Source of the DNA: Linum tenue
Taxonomy: Eukaryota; Streptophyta; Magnoliopsida; Malpighiales; Linaceae
NCBI GenBank assembly: GCA_946122785.1
Contig: CAMGYJ010000010.1
Span: 44,909,134 to 44,973,133 of the forward strand
DNA length: 64,000 bases
Direction: 5' to 3'
Made by a program: the position numbers and the translations under genes. The notes under the pieces were generated by a model. It saw nothing but the letters and a program-made list of their open reading frames with translations. It did no database searches and was not told the origin of the DNA. This document shows positions 46,164-56,296 of the stretch, piece after piece. Positions within the stretch are counted from its first letter, which is position 1; each line of letters begins with the position of its first letter.

Positions 46164-46294
46164 CTTCGAAAACAGAGTGCTTCCCCTCAATCTCCATTAA
46201 CAACCTATCTTACACAGAAACCCAAGTTAGTTAAGATCGAGAAATTAATTCACGCTTAGAGAGTGGTACAAGATTCATAATAAACCGAACATTA

Positions 46295-46945
46295 ATGGAT
46301 CCCGTGGGCGGAGCACTTCTGGGGCTCGTTTTCCAGGAGCTGTACACCACCATCAAGCTGTACATGCACCCTTCCCTCACACGCGCCTCCACGCTCCGCT
46401 CCAAGCTCGCCGTCCTGGCCGGGAAGGTCGAGCCGCTCAGCCGTCGATTCGCCGCCATCGACGCGCGCTACCCGGATTCCGGGGCCCACCGGGAGGCCCT
46501 GAAGCTGCGGGAGATGCTGGAGAAGGCCGACGCGCTGGTGCGTGACTGCGGCGGGATCCGGTGGTGGAACCTCCGGCGGAAGCGGCGGTTCTCCAAGCGC
46601 CTGACGAGGCTCGACGCGTCGCTCGGGATGCTGCTGAGCGTGGATTTTGGGCCCGGGGTGGTGATGGGCCGGCTGATGACTATCGAGGCCCAGGTGGTGG
46701 AGATGAACGCGAAGCTGGACAGGATGTACGTGGGCCGGCAGGTGGGGCCCGCTCCGCCGTTGGGGAGGCAGAGGAGCGGCGGTGGTGGGCGGCGGGGGAT
46801 GAGGGTTGAGGTTCGTTACGAGAGGACGGAGAAGAGGACGTGTTTGAACATTTCGGTTTGTTGGGGTCATTGCTGCGGCGGCCATGATAATGACGACGAC
46901 GACGAGGATGGTGACCGGAGAGGAGACTATCGCAAGCGGGCCTAA
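46295..46945 (+). CDS. RPW8-domain protein (RPW8-only, CC-R type)
   Basis: This single-exon gene encodes 216 aa. The RPW8 domain is the N-terminal coiled-coil domain of powdery-mildew-resistance RPW8 proteins and of ADR1/NRG1 helper NLRs. RPW8-only proteins act at membranes in immunity. Residues 2-20 (DPVGGALLGLVFQELYTTI) form the characteristic hydrophobic first helix. TLRSKLAVLAGKVEPLSRRF and the following helices match the domain, as does the signature CGGIRWWNLRRKRRFSKRL (about 86-104). The domain ends near 140. The remainder is basic then Cys/His/Asp-rich (CWGHCCGGHDNDDDDE) and unlike a typical RPW8 tail. No NB-ARC or LRR follows. The start is the first in-frame ATG after a TATA-like box. 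GC content is much higher than in the flanks. A pseudogene relative lies convergently at 50226-56156. Confidence 0.88.
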   Translation: MDPVGGALLGLVFQELYTTIKLYMHPSLTRASTLRSKLAVLAGKVEPLSRRFAAIDARYPDSGAHREALKLREMLEKADALVRDCGGIRWWNLRRKRRFSKRLTRLDASLGMLLSVDFGPGVVMGRLMTIEAQVVEMNAKLDRMYVGRQVGPAPPLGRQRSGGGGRRGMRVEVRYERTEKRTCLNISVCWGHCCGGHDNDDDDEDGDRRGDYRKRA

Positions 46946-49900
46946 TTAACTATCGGAGACTTGGGTTATGGATTCTTGAGACGACGACTCTGGTTTACAT
47001 ATTTGATTAATTTGTGTGAAATAACAACCATGGTTTCCTACCAATTGCTACTGTTTTTTTTTTTTTTTTTACATTTTGTGAAGCTAAGAACGATTATTGT
47101 TTTAAAGGGGATGCTATTTTGAAATTTCTCATGCGGATATGAGAAGTTTATTTGTATGGAAGTTAGGAGAATATGGGTGTGTGGGGTATGGTAGCAATGA
47201 CCAGGAAATATTAGATTGAATTTTGTTATACGTATGTGCAAAATTTACGAAAGAGTTGTCTGTAGCATCGATGAGAGCCCTTGGATAATTCATTCCTACA
47301 TCTAGCACGGGTTTTGAACCCATGCTACACGCACCTATGTAAAATTATGTAGAGAGGTGTTGGTAACATGCATGGTTTATAACCCTTAGATAAGTTCGTT
47401 GCTTAAATTAGCATGGTTTAAAACCCTTGATATGCTGCTTGCGAGGGTGAAATCCATGCATAATTTAGGACTAAAACTTGACAACATCTGTGTCGAAATC
47501 AAAACTGCCGCTAAAGTTTGTTACAAAATAGAAGCAATATGATTAGTGGCTATAGTTTGGTTGCAAATGCCCCCGATCACTATAAACAAATCAAAATCAA
47601 GTTCGTTACTGAAATTCATAATGTACCATATACCTTTCATATCCTGAATCATAACATAAATATATGGTTCATTTCCAAAATGGTGTTCTTTACATGACTA
47701 AATACTAATCATTATAACATTCAAACATAATCAAACTGAAAGTATTATGGTCATGATATTCTAAGTACTAAAAAAATCCGATTCAAAGCTATAAAAGTAC
47801 ATCATGTTCCAAAATCTTTCATATAGGAAATTCACGACTTATCACGAAGCTCGAGAATCCATTGACGGAGCATGAGCGCACTAGTGACACCCTATTCTGA
47901 AAAGAAAAGAATTGTCAAGATTTACTCATTAAAAAAGAAAAAACAACTTAGCCATACAAGCCAACACTAATTCAAGCACACAGAAGACAAGTCAAGAACA
48001 TTGAAAATGTCACGACTGTTTCTCTACGGATCGAGAAATAGGATAATTCGACCAAATAAGAAAACGAAAAACAAGAATGAACACGACACATGTTTCACTT
48101 GATTTTATTTCGATATGGAGGAGCTAACCTCTTCATGCACTCGTTTCTATTTGGGGTTTAGTGATGAACCACAAAGCAAAACTGAAGAAAGTAACCTAAT
48201 TTGAGTTTGAAGATAAGGACCCTATAGATTCACTTTCCCTGCCCAACAAAATATAAAGCAATATATGGAAGCTCAGGAGGACCCGTTTAAACTCAGAATG
48301 AGGTTTCACTTCCAAAATTCATAGTGTATCTAGTCGTCCAACAGTTGGGCAGTCATCAATTTATACTGTTTTTACCACTCCATTTGGATAACTTTTGGGT
48401 TACATTGACCTGCAATGTTGGAAGTTTCAAATTTCGAGGTTTGCCTAAAGATTGTTCAATGCGTTATTCTGAAATAATGACACCCCCTCCTCCCAAATTA
48501 TTTGTTATAACGAGATTTCGCGTTATTTTCAAATATCACAGCCCCAAATAATACACGAAGAAATATTCTTGTCAAATGAGTTATTTCAGCCAAATAAATC
48601 ATTCAAATAATTCATCCAAAATTTGATTCAGTTGATTATTCCTACCCTTCAGTAAGTTCGCTAACGCGTCTACATTAGGAATTTCTAAGTAGAATTGCCT
48701 CTTGAACTAAATTTGCATTATAGGTTCACCCAAAGAAGCAAAGACCCAAACCCGATACTAATGCGAATGTTTGGATGAGAGTTTTTATGAGGGGTTTTTG
48801 TCCGGATCTCTCGTTCTGCAGGATTTTGTATCTAATTTTCTTGTTTGGGAAGGGCTCACAAAATGAGAGATTTTTAAAGCGGTATGAATTGAAAAACCCT
48901 CACATGCAGAATTTCAAAATAGCTAATCCACTCGACTATTTTGAAATCTCTATTATATTTCTGTGTTCCTTCCAACTCTATCCCTTCTCCTTTTCTTCCA
49001 ATCCTTATTCCATCCTAGCAGCCTTTTCAGCTTCATTGTTTTCTTCTTTCGACGACCCTGAAATTCGAAACTCTTCCTTGTATCCCCTAATTGATTTTGG
49101 ATTCCCACCACTGTTGTCAGATGCAGTGATGTCTCAATCTCCATCTCTACAGCTTCCTCGTCGTCTAGATATCCATTGTAGCCTTGTAGGGCCGAGAGCC
49201 GCGGGATTGGAGGGATCCAGCCTGTTATTGTTTCCGACATGCATAATCCTCAGTTAAGTTTTGCAAGGGGATTGTAGCGGGTTTCATGATGGTCGCCTAC
49301 TTTCCTGGGTTGGAGTGCTTCAGCCTCGAGAATGAAAGATCGAAGGATAAAGAAAGAAGGATCGAGGGAGGAGCAAGAAGATAGGGCAAATTTGTCTTTT
49401 CATAATTTAAGTCCAAATCTCACATGGCTAAACAAACAAGTAATTTCGCCCAAATACTCCTTCAAAATATCTTGATTTTTTAGTGAGGGATTTGGGCCCA
49501 AATCTTTCATAGATTCCTCGTATCAAACTTTCCGATCCAAATGATCACGAAGTATGAGATCTATTCAGGTAACCATCTCAAGAAATAAGGGTAATTAGCT
49601 ACGCATCTACCATTTATTGAAATTCGGTTTTTCATTTGCCATCTTTCAATACTTCATTTGAGTTTGTGACCTAAATCAAGGATATATAAGAGGATAACAC
49701 ATTTCAATTAACATGAGAATGTGTGTGTCTAACGTATGAATTGTCATTGGTCATCAACTTCTCTTAATGAACCCAAGGCCGAAACTACAACATAATCACA
49801 ACATCCCCCACACACTTAAGCTTATAGCGAGATCACAAACCAACTCTTTAGCAACATCGTCCCCTCAAGCGCCATCCTTATCGTATGGTTCTTTGAAAAC

Positions 49901-50225
49901 GACACGACTAACTTTGTCACGAGATTCAACAGAATCACAACAACTACCTCTGAGACCTTCAAGCCTTTCAATGCACTCAATTTCTTATCATTGCTGCCAT
50001 ACACACCACAAACCCATATATTTTCCACGCCTCCATACAAATTTTCATAGAACAAATAATAAACTTTTCAACAATAATCGGTCTTTAATTTTGCAAAGGA
50101 AAAAAAGAGCATAAAAATGATGTAGAAATTGAACACGATCTAAACCATATATATATGGCTGAGTTATTCCACATGCATACATGACATGACCAAATTAATC
50201 GAGAATTCATTACCGACGCCTCTTC
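46946..50225. other. Intergenic, no gene or clear element
   Basis: This holds poly-T at 47053-47070 and AT-rich sequence with short unsupported frames. Around 48760-49560 both ends carry loosely inverse TTTGGAT words. I could not find clean termini or a target duplication, so no element is called. The last few hundred bases are the downstream flank of the minus-strand RPW8 pseudogene. Confidence 0.45.
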
Positions 50226-50376
50226 CTATTCCCACTTGCTGTTGTAGTCTCCTCTCCGGTCAAAATACTTGCCGTCGTAGCCATCATGGCCGCCACAACA
50301 ACCCGAAATGCTCAAACACTTCTCCCTCTCTCGAACGACGCGGCCAGCTCCGACAGGCGCTTCGAGAACCGCCGCA
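50226..50376 (-). pseudogene. RPW8 pseudogene, 3' part (after copia insertion)
   Basis: On the minus strand this continues the RPW8 copy begun at 56156, starting at the TSD and reading RFSKRLSEL. It ends in a tail matching the intact paralogue (CCGGHDG, RRGDY) and a stop at 50228-50226. The middle of the C-terminal region is shortened relative to the paralogue at 46295-46945. Confidence 0.78.
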
Positions 50377-50723
50377 TGTTGGAAATGTGTATGAATAGCT
50401 TTGAAAGCTATAGAGTCTCAAGTGGAAAAACTACCACATTGGTAGTTTTACTTGGTGAAGTGATTATAAAGATAGGAGCCTCTCTCCTAAGGGCATGCCC
50501 CTTGGGGTGACCCACTTTTGTGGGAGAGGGAGGACCTAACGGACCACCACACGCGCGCGCCGTCCGTCCGTCCGTCCGTCCGACCGACCGGTCGGTCGGT
50601 CGTTCGGTCGGATCACTTGAGACTATATACCTAGTGCCGCGAACGTCTTAAAGAAAGCGACCTAGTCCGCGACTCAGCTCCAGATTCGGTATCCTCATCT
50701 TGTTGTTGTTCCGTTTCTAACAA
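50377..50723 (+). repeat. 5' LTR, 347 bp, internally deleted
   Basis: It matches the 3' LTR from TGTTGGAAATG to GACTATATAC, then jumps to AGTGCCGCGAACG through the terminal TTTCTAACA. It contains a CCGT/CGGT-rich palindromic run at about 50553-50610. Confidence 0.92.
50553..50610. repeat. (CCGT)n-(CGGT)n self-complementary run
   Basis: Iterated CCGT units pass through CCGACCGACCGG into CGGT units, giving a near-perfect hairpin. The 3' LTR has a shorter, diverged version with GGTT units at about 55343-55388. Confidence 0.85.
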
Positions 50724-50746
50724 TTTTAAGACGTTCGGCTGCTGCT

Positions 50747-53700
50747 ATGTCGACTGAACAGAACAACATGGCCGGATCTGGTGCTGTCGATATCAATCGA
50801 CCGTTTCGCTTCGTTGGAGTCAACTTCCGTCGCTGGAGACAAAAGATGGAGTTCTACCTGACGACCAAGAAGTTGGCACACTGCCTCACCAGCATGCCCG
50901 TCGAGCTGCCGGAAGAAGCGACTGATGAGGAGAGGACTGCTGCTGCTAAGGAAAGGGAGCATGACTTCCTATGCAAGGGCTACATCCTCAACGGCCTGGC
51001 AGACGACCTCTACGACTACTATGCGGATAGCAAGAATACCGCAATGATGGTCTGGGATGCGCTCCAAAAGAAGTACGACACGGAGGAGGCTGGAGCTAAG
51101 AAGTATGATGTCAGCCGCTACCTGCGCTATCAGATGGTGGATGACAAGTCTGTCGAAGTTCAGTCCCACGAACTTCAGAAAATAGCTCACGAGATCGTCT
51201 CTGAAGGTATGCCTCTGGACGATCAATTTCAAGTTGTTTGCATTATTGATAAGCTGCCCCCTTCGTGGAAAGATTTTAAGAATATGCTTAGACATAAAAC
51301 CAAAGAATTTTCACTGGAAAGTTTGATTACTCGCCTAAGGATTGAGGAAGAGTCCCGCAAGCAGGATATGAAAGAAGAGGTGATGGTCGTCACTGCTAAA
51401 CGACCCACCCCTAGAGCTCTTAAACCTAACCAGAAAGGGTTTAAGGGTAAGAACCAGCAGGTCCGCCCCCACCAGAATGGTGCCTCTCGAGGTAACCAAA
51501 GGGTCATGGCCCAAACCTCTAAGAATGACCCACCGTTTATCTGCTTTAACTGCGGAAAACCGGGTCATATGGCAAAAAAGTGCAGGAACAAGCATAACCC
51601 CGCCGTTGCGGCCAGGGTTAACTTGACAGAAGAGGATTTGGTAGCCATGATCACAGATATGATCGCTGAAGTTAACCTCACCGGTGACTCAGAAGGATGG
51701 TGGCTGGATACAGGTGCATCGAAGCATGTATGCAACAATCGTGCTATGTTTAAAACATACGAAGAAGCACCTGCTGACAAGAAAGTGTTGTTGGGGACTA
51801 CTCACACCACTATGGTTGCTGGTTCTGGTGAAGTGGAGCTGAACTTCACATCTGGGAAGAAGATGGTGCTCAAGGATGTGTTGCACACTCCAGAGATAAG
51901 GAAGAATCTTGTTTCGGGATATCTTCTTAATAAGGCTGGGTTTAATCAATCTATTGGGGCAGACTTGTATACCCTTACTAAGAATGGGAGTTTTGTGGGA
52001 AAGGGATATGCATGTAATGGGATGTTCAAGTTGAATGTCGAAATTAATAAGATGAATTCTTCAGTTTACATGGTGTGTGATTTGAATGTTTGGCATGCTC
52101 GTCTTTGTCATGTGAACACACGAATTGTGAAGAATTTAAGCAAGCTAGGGCATATCCCTAAACTCTCAATGAATGAATTTGATAAATGTGATTTCTGTAG
52201 CCAAGCTAAAACAACGAAAACGCCCCATAAATCTGTGAGTAGAGAATCAGAACCCTTAGATCTGATTCATTCTGATATTTGTGAACTAGATGGGACGTTA
52301 ACTAGGTCTGGCAAGAGATACTTTATCACTTTCATAGATGATTGCTCTGATTATTGCTTTGTTTATTTGATGAAAAACAAAAGTGAAGCCCTTGACATGT
52401 TCAAGGTATTTGTGGTTGAATTCGAAAATCAGTGCAATCGAAAGATAAAAAGACGTAGGAGCGATAGAGGATCAGAGTATGACTCTAATCTCTTCAAGGA
52501 ATTCTATAGCTCACATGGTATCATTCATGAAACCACGGCACCATATTCACCAGAAATGAATGGTAAAGCTGAACGGAAAAATAGGACATTTACAGAATTA
52601 GTTGTGGCTATTATGCTCAATTCTGGAGCTGCTTCTTCTTGGTGGGGTGATATTTTGTTGACGGTTTGCTATGTGCTAAATCGTCTTCCAAAAACAAATA
52701 GAAAAGAATCACCCTATGAGATCTTGAAGAATAAGCCACCTAATCTGTCCTATTTAAGAACGTGGGGCTGTTTGGCCTACGTAAGAATTCCTGATCCTAA
52801 GAGGGTTAAGTTGGCTAGTCGAGCATATGAATGTGTCTTCGTTGGCTATGCGGCCAATAGTAAGGCATATAGATTCTATGATTTGAATGCTCGTACTGTA
52901 ATAGAATCCATTGATGCTGATTTCTTTGAGACACGATTTCCATTTAAAACGAGAAATAGTGGGGGTAATGTACTACCCGCTATTAGAGATAACGGAACTA
53001 GTGGGGGTGTTGGATCTGAGGATGAACTCAGAAGAAGTAAGAGAGCTAGAATCTCTAAAGATTTTGGTGATGACTTTACTACAGTATACACCCTAGAGGA
53101 TCCAAAAAGTTTGCAGGAAGCACTAACTTCCATAGATGCAGACTTTTGGAATGAGGCCGTTATAGATGAAATGGAATCGTTAGAGGCTAATAAGACTTGG
53201 CATCTAACAGACTTACCTCCTGGCTGCAAAGTCTTAGGTAATAAATGGGTTCTAAAAACGAAACGGAAACCTGATGGTGCAATCGAAAGGTTCCGAGCTC
53301 GCCTAGTAGTCAAGGGCTACAGGCAGAGAGAGAATATAGATTTCTTCGACACCTATTCACCAGTATCTAGAATAACATCCATTCGTGTCATGATTGCTCT
53401 TGCTGCCTTGAACAATCTCGTGGTACACCAAATGGATGTTAAGACTGCTTTTTTGAACGGTGATCTAGATGAAGAAATCTATATGGAACAACCAGAAGGG
53501 TTTGTTATCCCTGAACATGCCTCGAAAGTCTGTAAGTTGGACAAATCATTATATGGTTTGAAACAGGCTCCAAAACAGTGGCATGAGAAGTTTGACACTC
53601 TCGTTCTCTCACATGGCTTTAAGGTGAATGATAGTGACAAGTGTATTTACTGCAAGTCAGAGAATAACACTTGCACTATCATATGTTTGTATGTAGATGA

Positions 53701-54673
53701 CATGTTGATATTTGGTACAAATATTCACGTGGTCAATGAAGCGAAAGCCATGTTAAAAGAGAGCTTTGAGGTGAAAGATCTGGGAGAAGCAAAGTTTATG
53801 CTTGGAATCCAGATAACTAGAACAGCAAATGGTTATTCTCTAGATCAATCTAGTTACATAGAGAAGATCTTGAAGAAGTATAACTATTTCGACTGTAAAC
53901 CTGCGTGTACTCCGTATGATGCTAGTGTAAAGCTATTCAAGAACACTGGAGACAGTGTAAGACAAACAGAATATGCTAGCATCATTGGCAGTCTCCGTTA
54001 TGCTGCGGATTACACTCGACCAGACATTGCATATGTCGTGGGGTTGCTTGGCAGGTTTAACAGCTGTCCTAGTAGAGAGCATTGGAATGCTATAGAGAGG
54101 GTCATGAGATACCTCAAGAGAACAGCAAACCTTGGTATACACTATCAAAGGTTTCCCGCTGTACTAGAAGGGTATAGTGATGCGGATTGGAATACCCTAT
54201 CAGATGACTCCAAGGCAACCAGCGGATATGTTTTTAACATCGCTGGTGGAGCTGTGTCTTGGAAGTCAAAGAAACAAACAATCCTAGCTCAATCAACTAT
54301 GGAATCAGAGATGATAGCACTAGCAACGGCTAGTGAAGAAGCAAGTTGGTTGAGAGGATTGTTGTCAGAGATTCCCTTATGGGAAAGCCCGGTCCCTCCG
54401 GTATTGATACATTGTGATAGTACCGCAGCTATCGCTAAAGTTGAGAACCGGTTCTATAACGGAAAGAAACGACAGATTCGTCGTAAGCACAGTACTGTTA
54501 GAGAACTCCTAACGATAGGAGCAGTGAGGGTGGATCATATAAGATCCGAACAGAATCTAGCTGATCCTTTGACGAAAGGATTACCTAGAGAGAAAGTCCA
54601 GAATACCGCCAAGGGTATGGGACTTATGCCTACCGAACCACGGACTACAAGTGATGGTAACCCGACCCAATAG
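50747..54673 (+). CDS. Copia gag-pol polyprotein, 1308 aa
   Basis: This is the polyprotein for particle formation, cleavage, integration and reverse transcription of the retrotransposon. Domains in order: gag (about 1-250); zinc knuckle CFNCGKPGHMAKKC (about 265-279); aspartic protease DTGA (321-324); GAG-pre-integrase HHCC region with CDFCSQAK (about 450-490); integrase catalytic residues in IHSDICE, FIDD and PEMNGKAERKNR (about 508-608); RT with intact YVDDML (about 981); and RNase H with GYSDADW, STMESEMIALA, HCDSTAAI and a final NLADPLTKGLP. Gag and pol are in one frame with no stop or frameshift, as usual for plant copia. The integrase reads SDRGSEY where many relatives have GGEY, a mild deviation. 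The start is the first ATG after the 5' LTR. The ORF is intact, but promoter damage in the 5' LTR makes autonomous activity doubtful. Confidence 0.95.
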   Translation: MSTEQNNMAGSGAVDINRPFRFVGVNFRRWRQKMEFYLTTKKLAHCLTSMPVELPEEATDEERTAAAKEREHDFLCKGYILNGLADDLYDYYADSKNTAMMVWDALQKKYDTEEAGAKKYDVSRYLRYQMVDDKSVEVQSHELQKIAHEIVSEGMPLDDQFQVVCIIDKLPPSWKDFKNMLRHKTKEFSLESLITRLRIEEESRKQDMKEEVMVVTAKRPTPRALKPNQKGFKGKNQQVRPHQNGASRGNQRVMAQTSKNDPPFICFNCGKPGHMAKKCRNKHNPAVAARVNLTEEDLVAMITDMIAEVNLTGDSEGWWLDTGASKHVCNNRAMFKTYEEAPADKKVLLGTTHTTMVAGSGEVELNFTSGKKMVLKDVLHTPEIRKNLVSGYLLNKAGFNQSIGADLYTLTKNGSFVGKGYACNGMFKLNVEINKMNSSVYMVCDLNVWHARLCHVNTRIVKNLSKLGHIPKLSMNEFDKCDFCSQAKTTKTPHKSVSRESEPLDLIHSDICELDGTLTRSGKRYFITFIDDCSDYCFVYLMKNKSEALDMFKVFVVEFENQCNRKIKRRRSDRGSEYDSNLFKEFYSSHGIIHETTAPYSPEMNGKAERKNRTFTELVVAIMLNSGAASSWWGDILLTVCYVLNRLPKTNRKESPYEILKNKPPNLSYLRTWGCLAYVRIPDPKRVKLASRAYECVFVGYAANSKAYRFYDLNARTVIESIDADFFETRFPFKTRNSGGNVLPAIRDNGTSGGVGSEDELRRSKRARISKDFGDDFTTVYTLEDPKSLQEALTSIDADFWNEAVIDEMESLEANKTWHLTDLPPGCKVLGNKWVLKTKRKPDGAIERFRARLVVKGYRQRENIDFFDTYSPVSRITSIRVMIALAALNNLVVHQMDVKTAFLNGDLDEEIYMEQPEGFVIPEHASKVCKLDKSLYGLKQAPKQWHEKFDTLVLSHGFKVNDSDKCIYCKSENNTCTIICLYVDDMLIFGTNIHVVNEAKAMLKESFEVKDLGEAKFMLGIQITRTANGYSLDQSSYIEKILKKYNYFDCKPACTPYDASVKLFKNTGDSVRQTEYASIIGSLRYAADYTRPDIAYVVGLLGRFNSCPSREHWNAIERVMRYLKRTANLGIHYQRFPAVLEGYSDADWNTLSDDSKATSGYVFNIAGGAVSWKSKKQTILAQSTMESEMIALATASEEASWLRGLLSEIPLWESPVPPVLIHCDSTAAIAKVENRFYNGKKRQIRRKHSTVRELLTIGAVRVDHIRSEQNLADPLTKGLPREKVQNTAKGMGLMPTEPRTTSDGNPTQ

Positions 54674-55153
54674 ACTGGAGATCCCAAGAAATGGGTTCAA
54701 TGGGTAATAACAAGTCATGAGTAGTATGCGAAAAGTTCATGCATAATGAAGCATGAATCCCAAAGCAATGGAGGTTGAGTTAATAACTCTTAATGAGATC
54801 TATACCCTATGTGGGGTGGAGTACTTTACTTTGGGGGTACTCCTGATAGACTCACCTATGTGAATGTGGGAGTGGGGCCGCTCCCTATGGAACTTTGAGA
54901 GGCACAAAGTTGCTAGAGCGTTCACTAAACCAGGGTAACGTGCAAGGCCATAAACGCACGGGCTAAGAAGAGAACACAACTCAATGAAAAGATCCGGTGT
55001 GCTACACTGTCTGAGATAGGGTTCAAGACTACGAGTCACCCTTATGAAATCGGAGGTGTAACCACTACGCTAAGGTTCAAATCTTCGCGATACCTTAGCT
55101 TATGCCCGATCTTATGGAACTGTTGATGCTCAGAGATAGTTTCAAAACTATTC
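54674..55153 (+). other. Untranslated 3' internal region of copia
   Basis: About 480 bp separate the pol stop from the polypurine tract. No further coding domain is seen, and short reverse frames here have no family features. Confidence 0.6.
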
Positions 55154-55163
55154 AAGTGGGGGA
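55154..55163 (+). promoter_or_regulatory. Polypurine tract of copia element
   Basis: AAGTGGGGGA immediately precedes the 3' LTR start at 55165. This is the position and composition expected for plus-strand priming. Confidence 0.8.
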
Positions 55164-55164
55164 T

Positions 55165-55832
55165 TGTTGGAAATGTGTATGAATAGCTTTGAAAGCTATA
55201 GAGTCTCAAGTGGAAAAACTACCACATTGGTAGTTTTACTTGGTGAAGTGATTATAAAGATAGGAGCCTCTCTCCTAAGGGCATGCCCCTTGGGGTGACC
55301 CACTTTTGTGGGAGAGGGAGGACCTAACGGACCACCACACACGCGCGCGCCGTCCGTCCGGCCGGTCGGTCGGTTGGTTGGTTGGTTGGATCACTTGAGA
55401 CTATATACATATTTTTTGGAGAAATTCCGAACGAAATTAATTATTTAATAATTAATTATTAATGTTATTCTGAGGAATATTCTAAGGGATAATCGAAGGA
55501 TAATCCCAGCAGGATTTATCATAACCGACGGTTTTAATTAAGTAATTATCTTCTATATTCCTAGGGGTTCGGCTCCTATAAATAGCCGCCTCCCCAGCCC
55601 CTCTAAACACACAACAACGAGCATAAACACAATAGAGAGAGTGTTCAGAGAGCTCCGGTTTTCGCACAAAACCGCGAGTACACAGAGGAGCTGTTTTATC
55701 CTAGAGACGACCGGTTGATAGTCTGCCGTGCGCATCGAGGGCAGTGCCGCGAACGTCTTAAAGAAAGCGACCTAGTCCGCGACTCAGCTCCAGATTCGGT
55801 ATCCTCATCTTGTTGTTGTTCCGTTTCTAACA
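55165..55832 (+). repeat. 3' LTR, 668 bp, full length
   Basis: It starts TGTTGGAAATG and ends TTTCTAACA, followed by the CCGCA duplication. Compared with the 5' LTR it has an extra block of about 320 bp (about 55410-55740) carrying TATAAATA at 55577-55584 and a likely transcription start region. Confidence 0.93.
55577..55584 (+). promoter_or_regulatory. LTR TATA box (3' LTR only)
   Basis: TATAAATA within CTCCTATAAATAGCCGCC is a strong plant core promoter match. The equivalent sequence is deleted from the 5' LTR. Confidence 0.7.
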
Positions 55833-56156
55833 CCGCATCCGCCGGAAGTTCCACCACCGGAGCGCCCGCCGCATTCCCGCACCATCTTGTCGGCCTTCTC
55901 CAGCAGCTCCCGCAGTTTCAGGTCTCCCGATGTGCTCCGGCCTCCGGGTAGCGCCCGTCGATGGCGGCAAACAGGCGGATGAGAGGCTCGACTTTCCCAG
56001 CCAGCACGGCGAGCTTGGAGAGGAGGGTGGAGGCGCGCGTGAGGGAAGGATGCATGTAGCGCTTGATGTGATGGTGGTGTACAGCTCCTGAAACACGATT
56101 CCCAGAAGTGCTCCGGTCACGGGATCGTCCGTCGTTTTAGTTTCTGAATTCTTCAT
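55833..56156 (-). pseudogene. RPW8 pseudogene, 5' part
   Basis: The minus-strand start reads MKNSETKTTDDPVTGALLG, then IVFQELYTTI, homologous to the intact gene at 46295. A 5-bp insertion after TTI, a 1-bp deletion near the GAHRE equivalent and a 2-bp insertion before RWWNFRR shift the frame and finally return it to phase. The middle would therefore be read out of frame. The sequence is then split by the copia element at its TGCGG site. It is clearly non-functional. It is oriented toward the intact gene (convergent pair). Confidence 0.82.
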
Positions 56157-56247
56157 TTGTGGGGTTTTTTTTTTTTTTTGTGTGTGTATGTAAAGATAGG
56201 TAATTAGAGGAGTGGAGATTCGAGGAAGCCTTCCCCCTAGGCCCTAT

Positions 56248-56255
56248 GTATATAG
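56248..56255 (-). promoter_or_regulatory. Putative TATA box of RPW8 pseudogene
   Basis: On the minus strand CTATATAC lies about 95 bp upstream of the pseudogene ATG, a relic of its promoter. Confidence 0.45.
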
Positions 56256-56296
56256 TGAAGGTCGATTCTAGAACCTGGGATTTGAAATCTAACATA

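Larger units (their letters stand above)
50377..55832 (+). mobile_element. Ty1/copia retrotransposon with uninterrupted gag-pol, inserted in RPW8 pseudogene
   Basis: The element runs TGTTGGAAATG...GTTTCTAACA and has the perfect 5-bp target duplication CCGCA (50372-50376 and 55833-55837). It has a 5' LTR at 50377-50723, one 1308-codon ORF, a polypurine tract and a 3' LTR at 55165-55832. Shared LTR parts are nearly identical, so the insertion is young. The 5' LTR lacks about 320 bp found in the 3' LTR, including the TATA box. No TGG-starting primer site follows the 5' LTR. Confidence 0.96.

Noticed and set aside
46292..46885. 197-codon minus-strand frame opposite the RPW8 gene
   Set aside because: It is a GC-rich antisense shadow with low-complexity Pro/His/Leu content. 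The plus-strand frame has the RPW8 signature.
48760..49560. Possible foldback element with TTTGGAT-type ends
   Set aside because: The ends are only loosely inverse, the interior does not pair and no target duplication was found.
50540..50620. CRISPR-like or regulatory repeat array (CCGTCCGT...)
   Set aside because: It is a simple tetranucleotide tract in an LTR of a plant retrotransposon, with no spacer structure.
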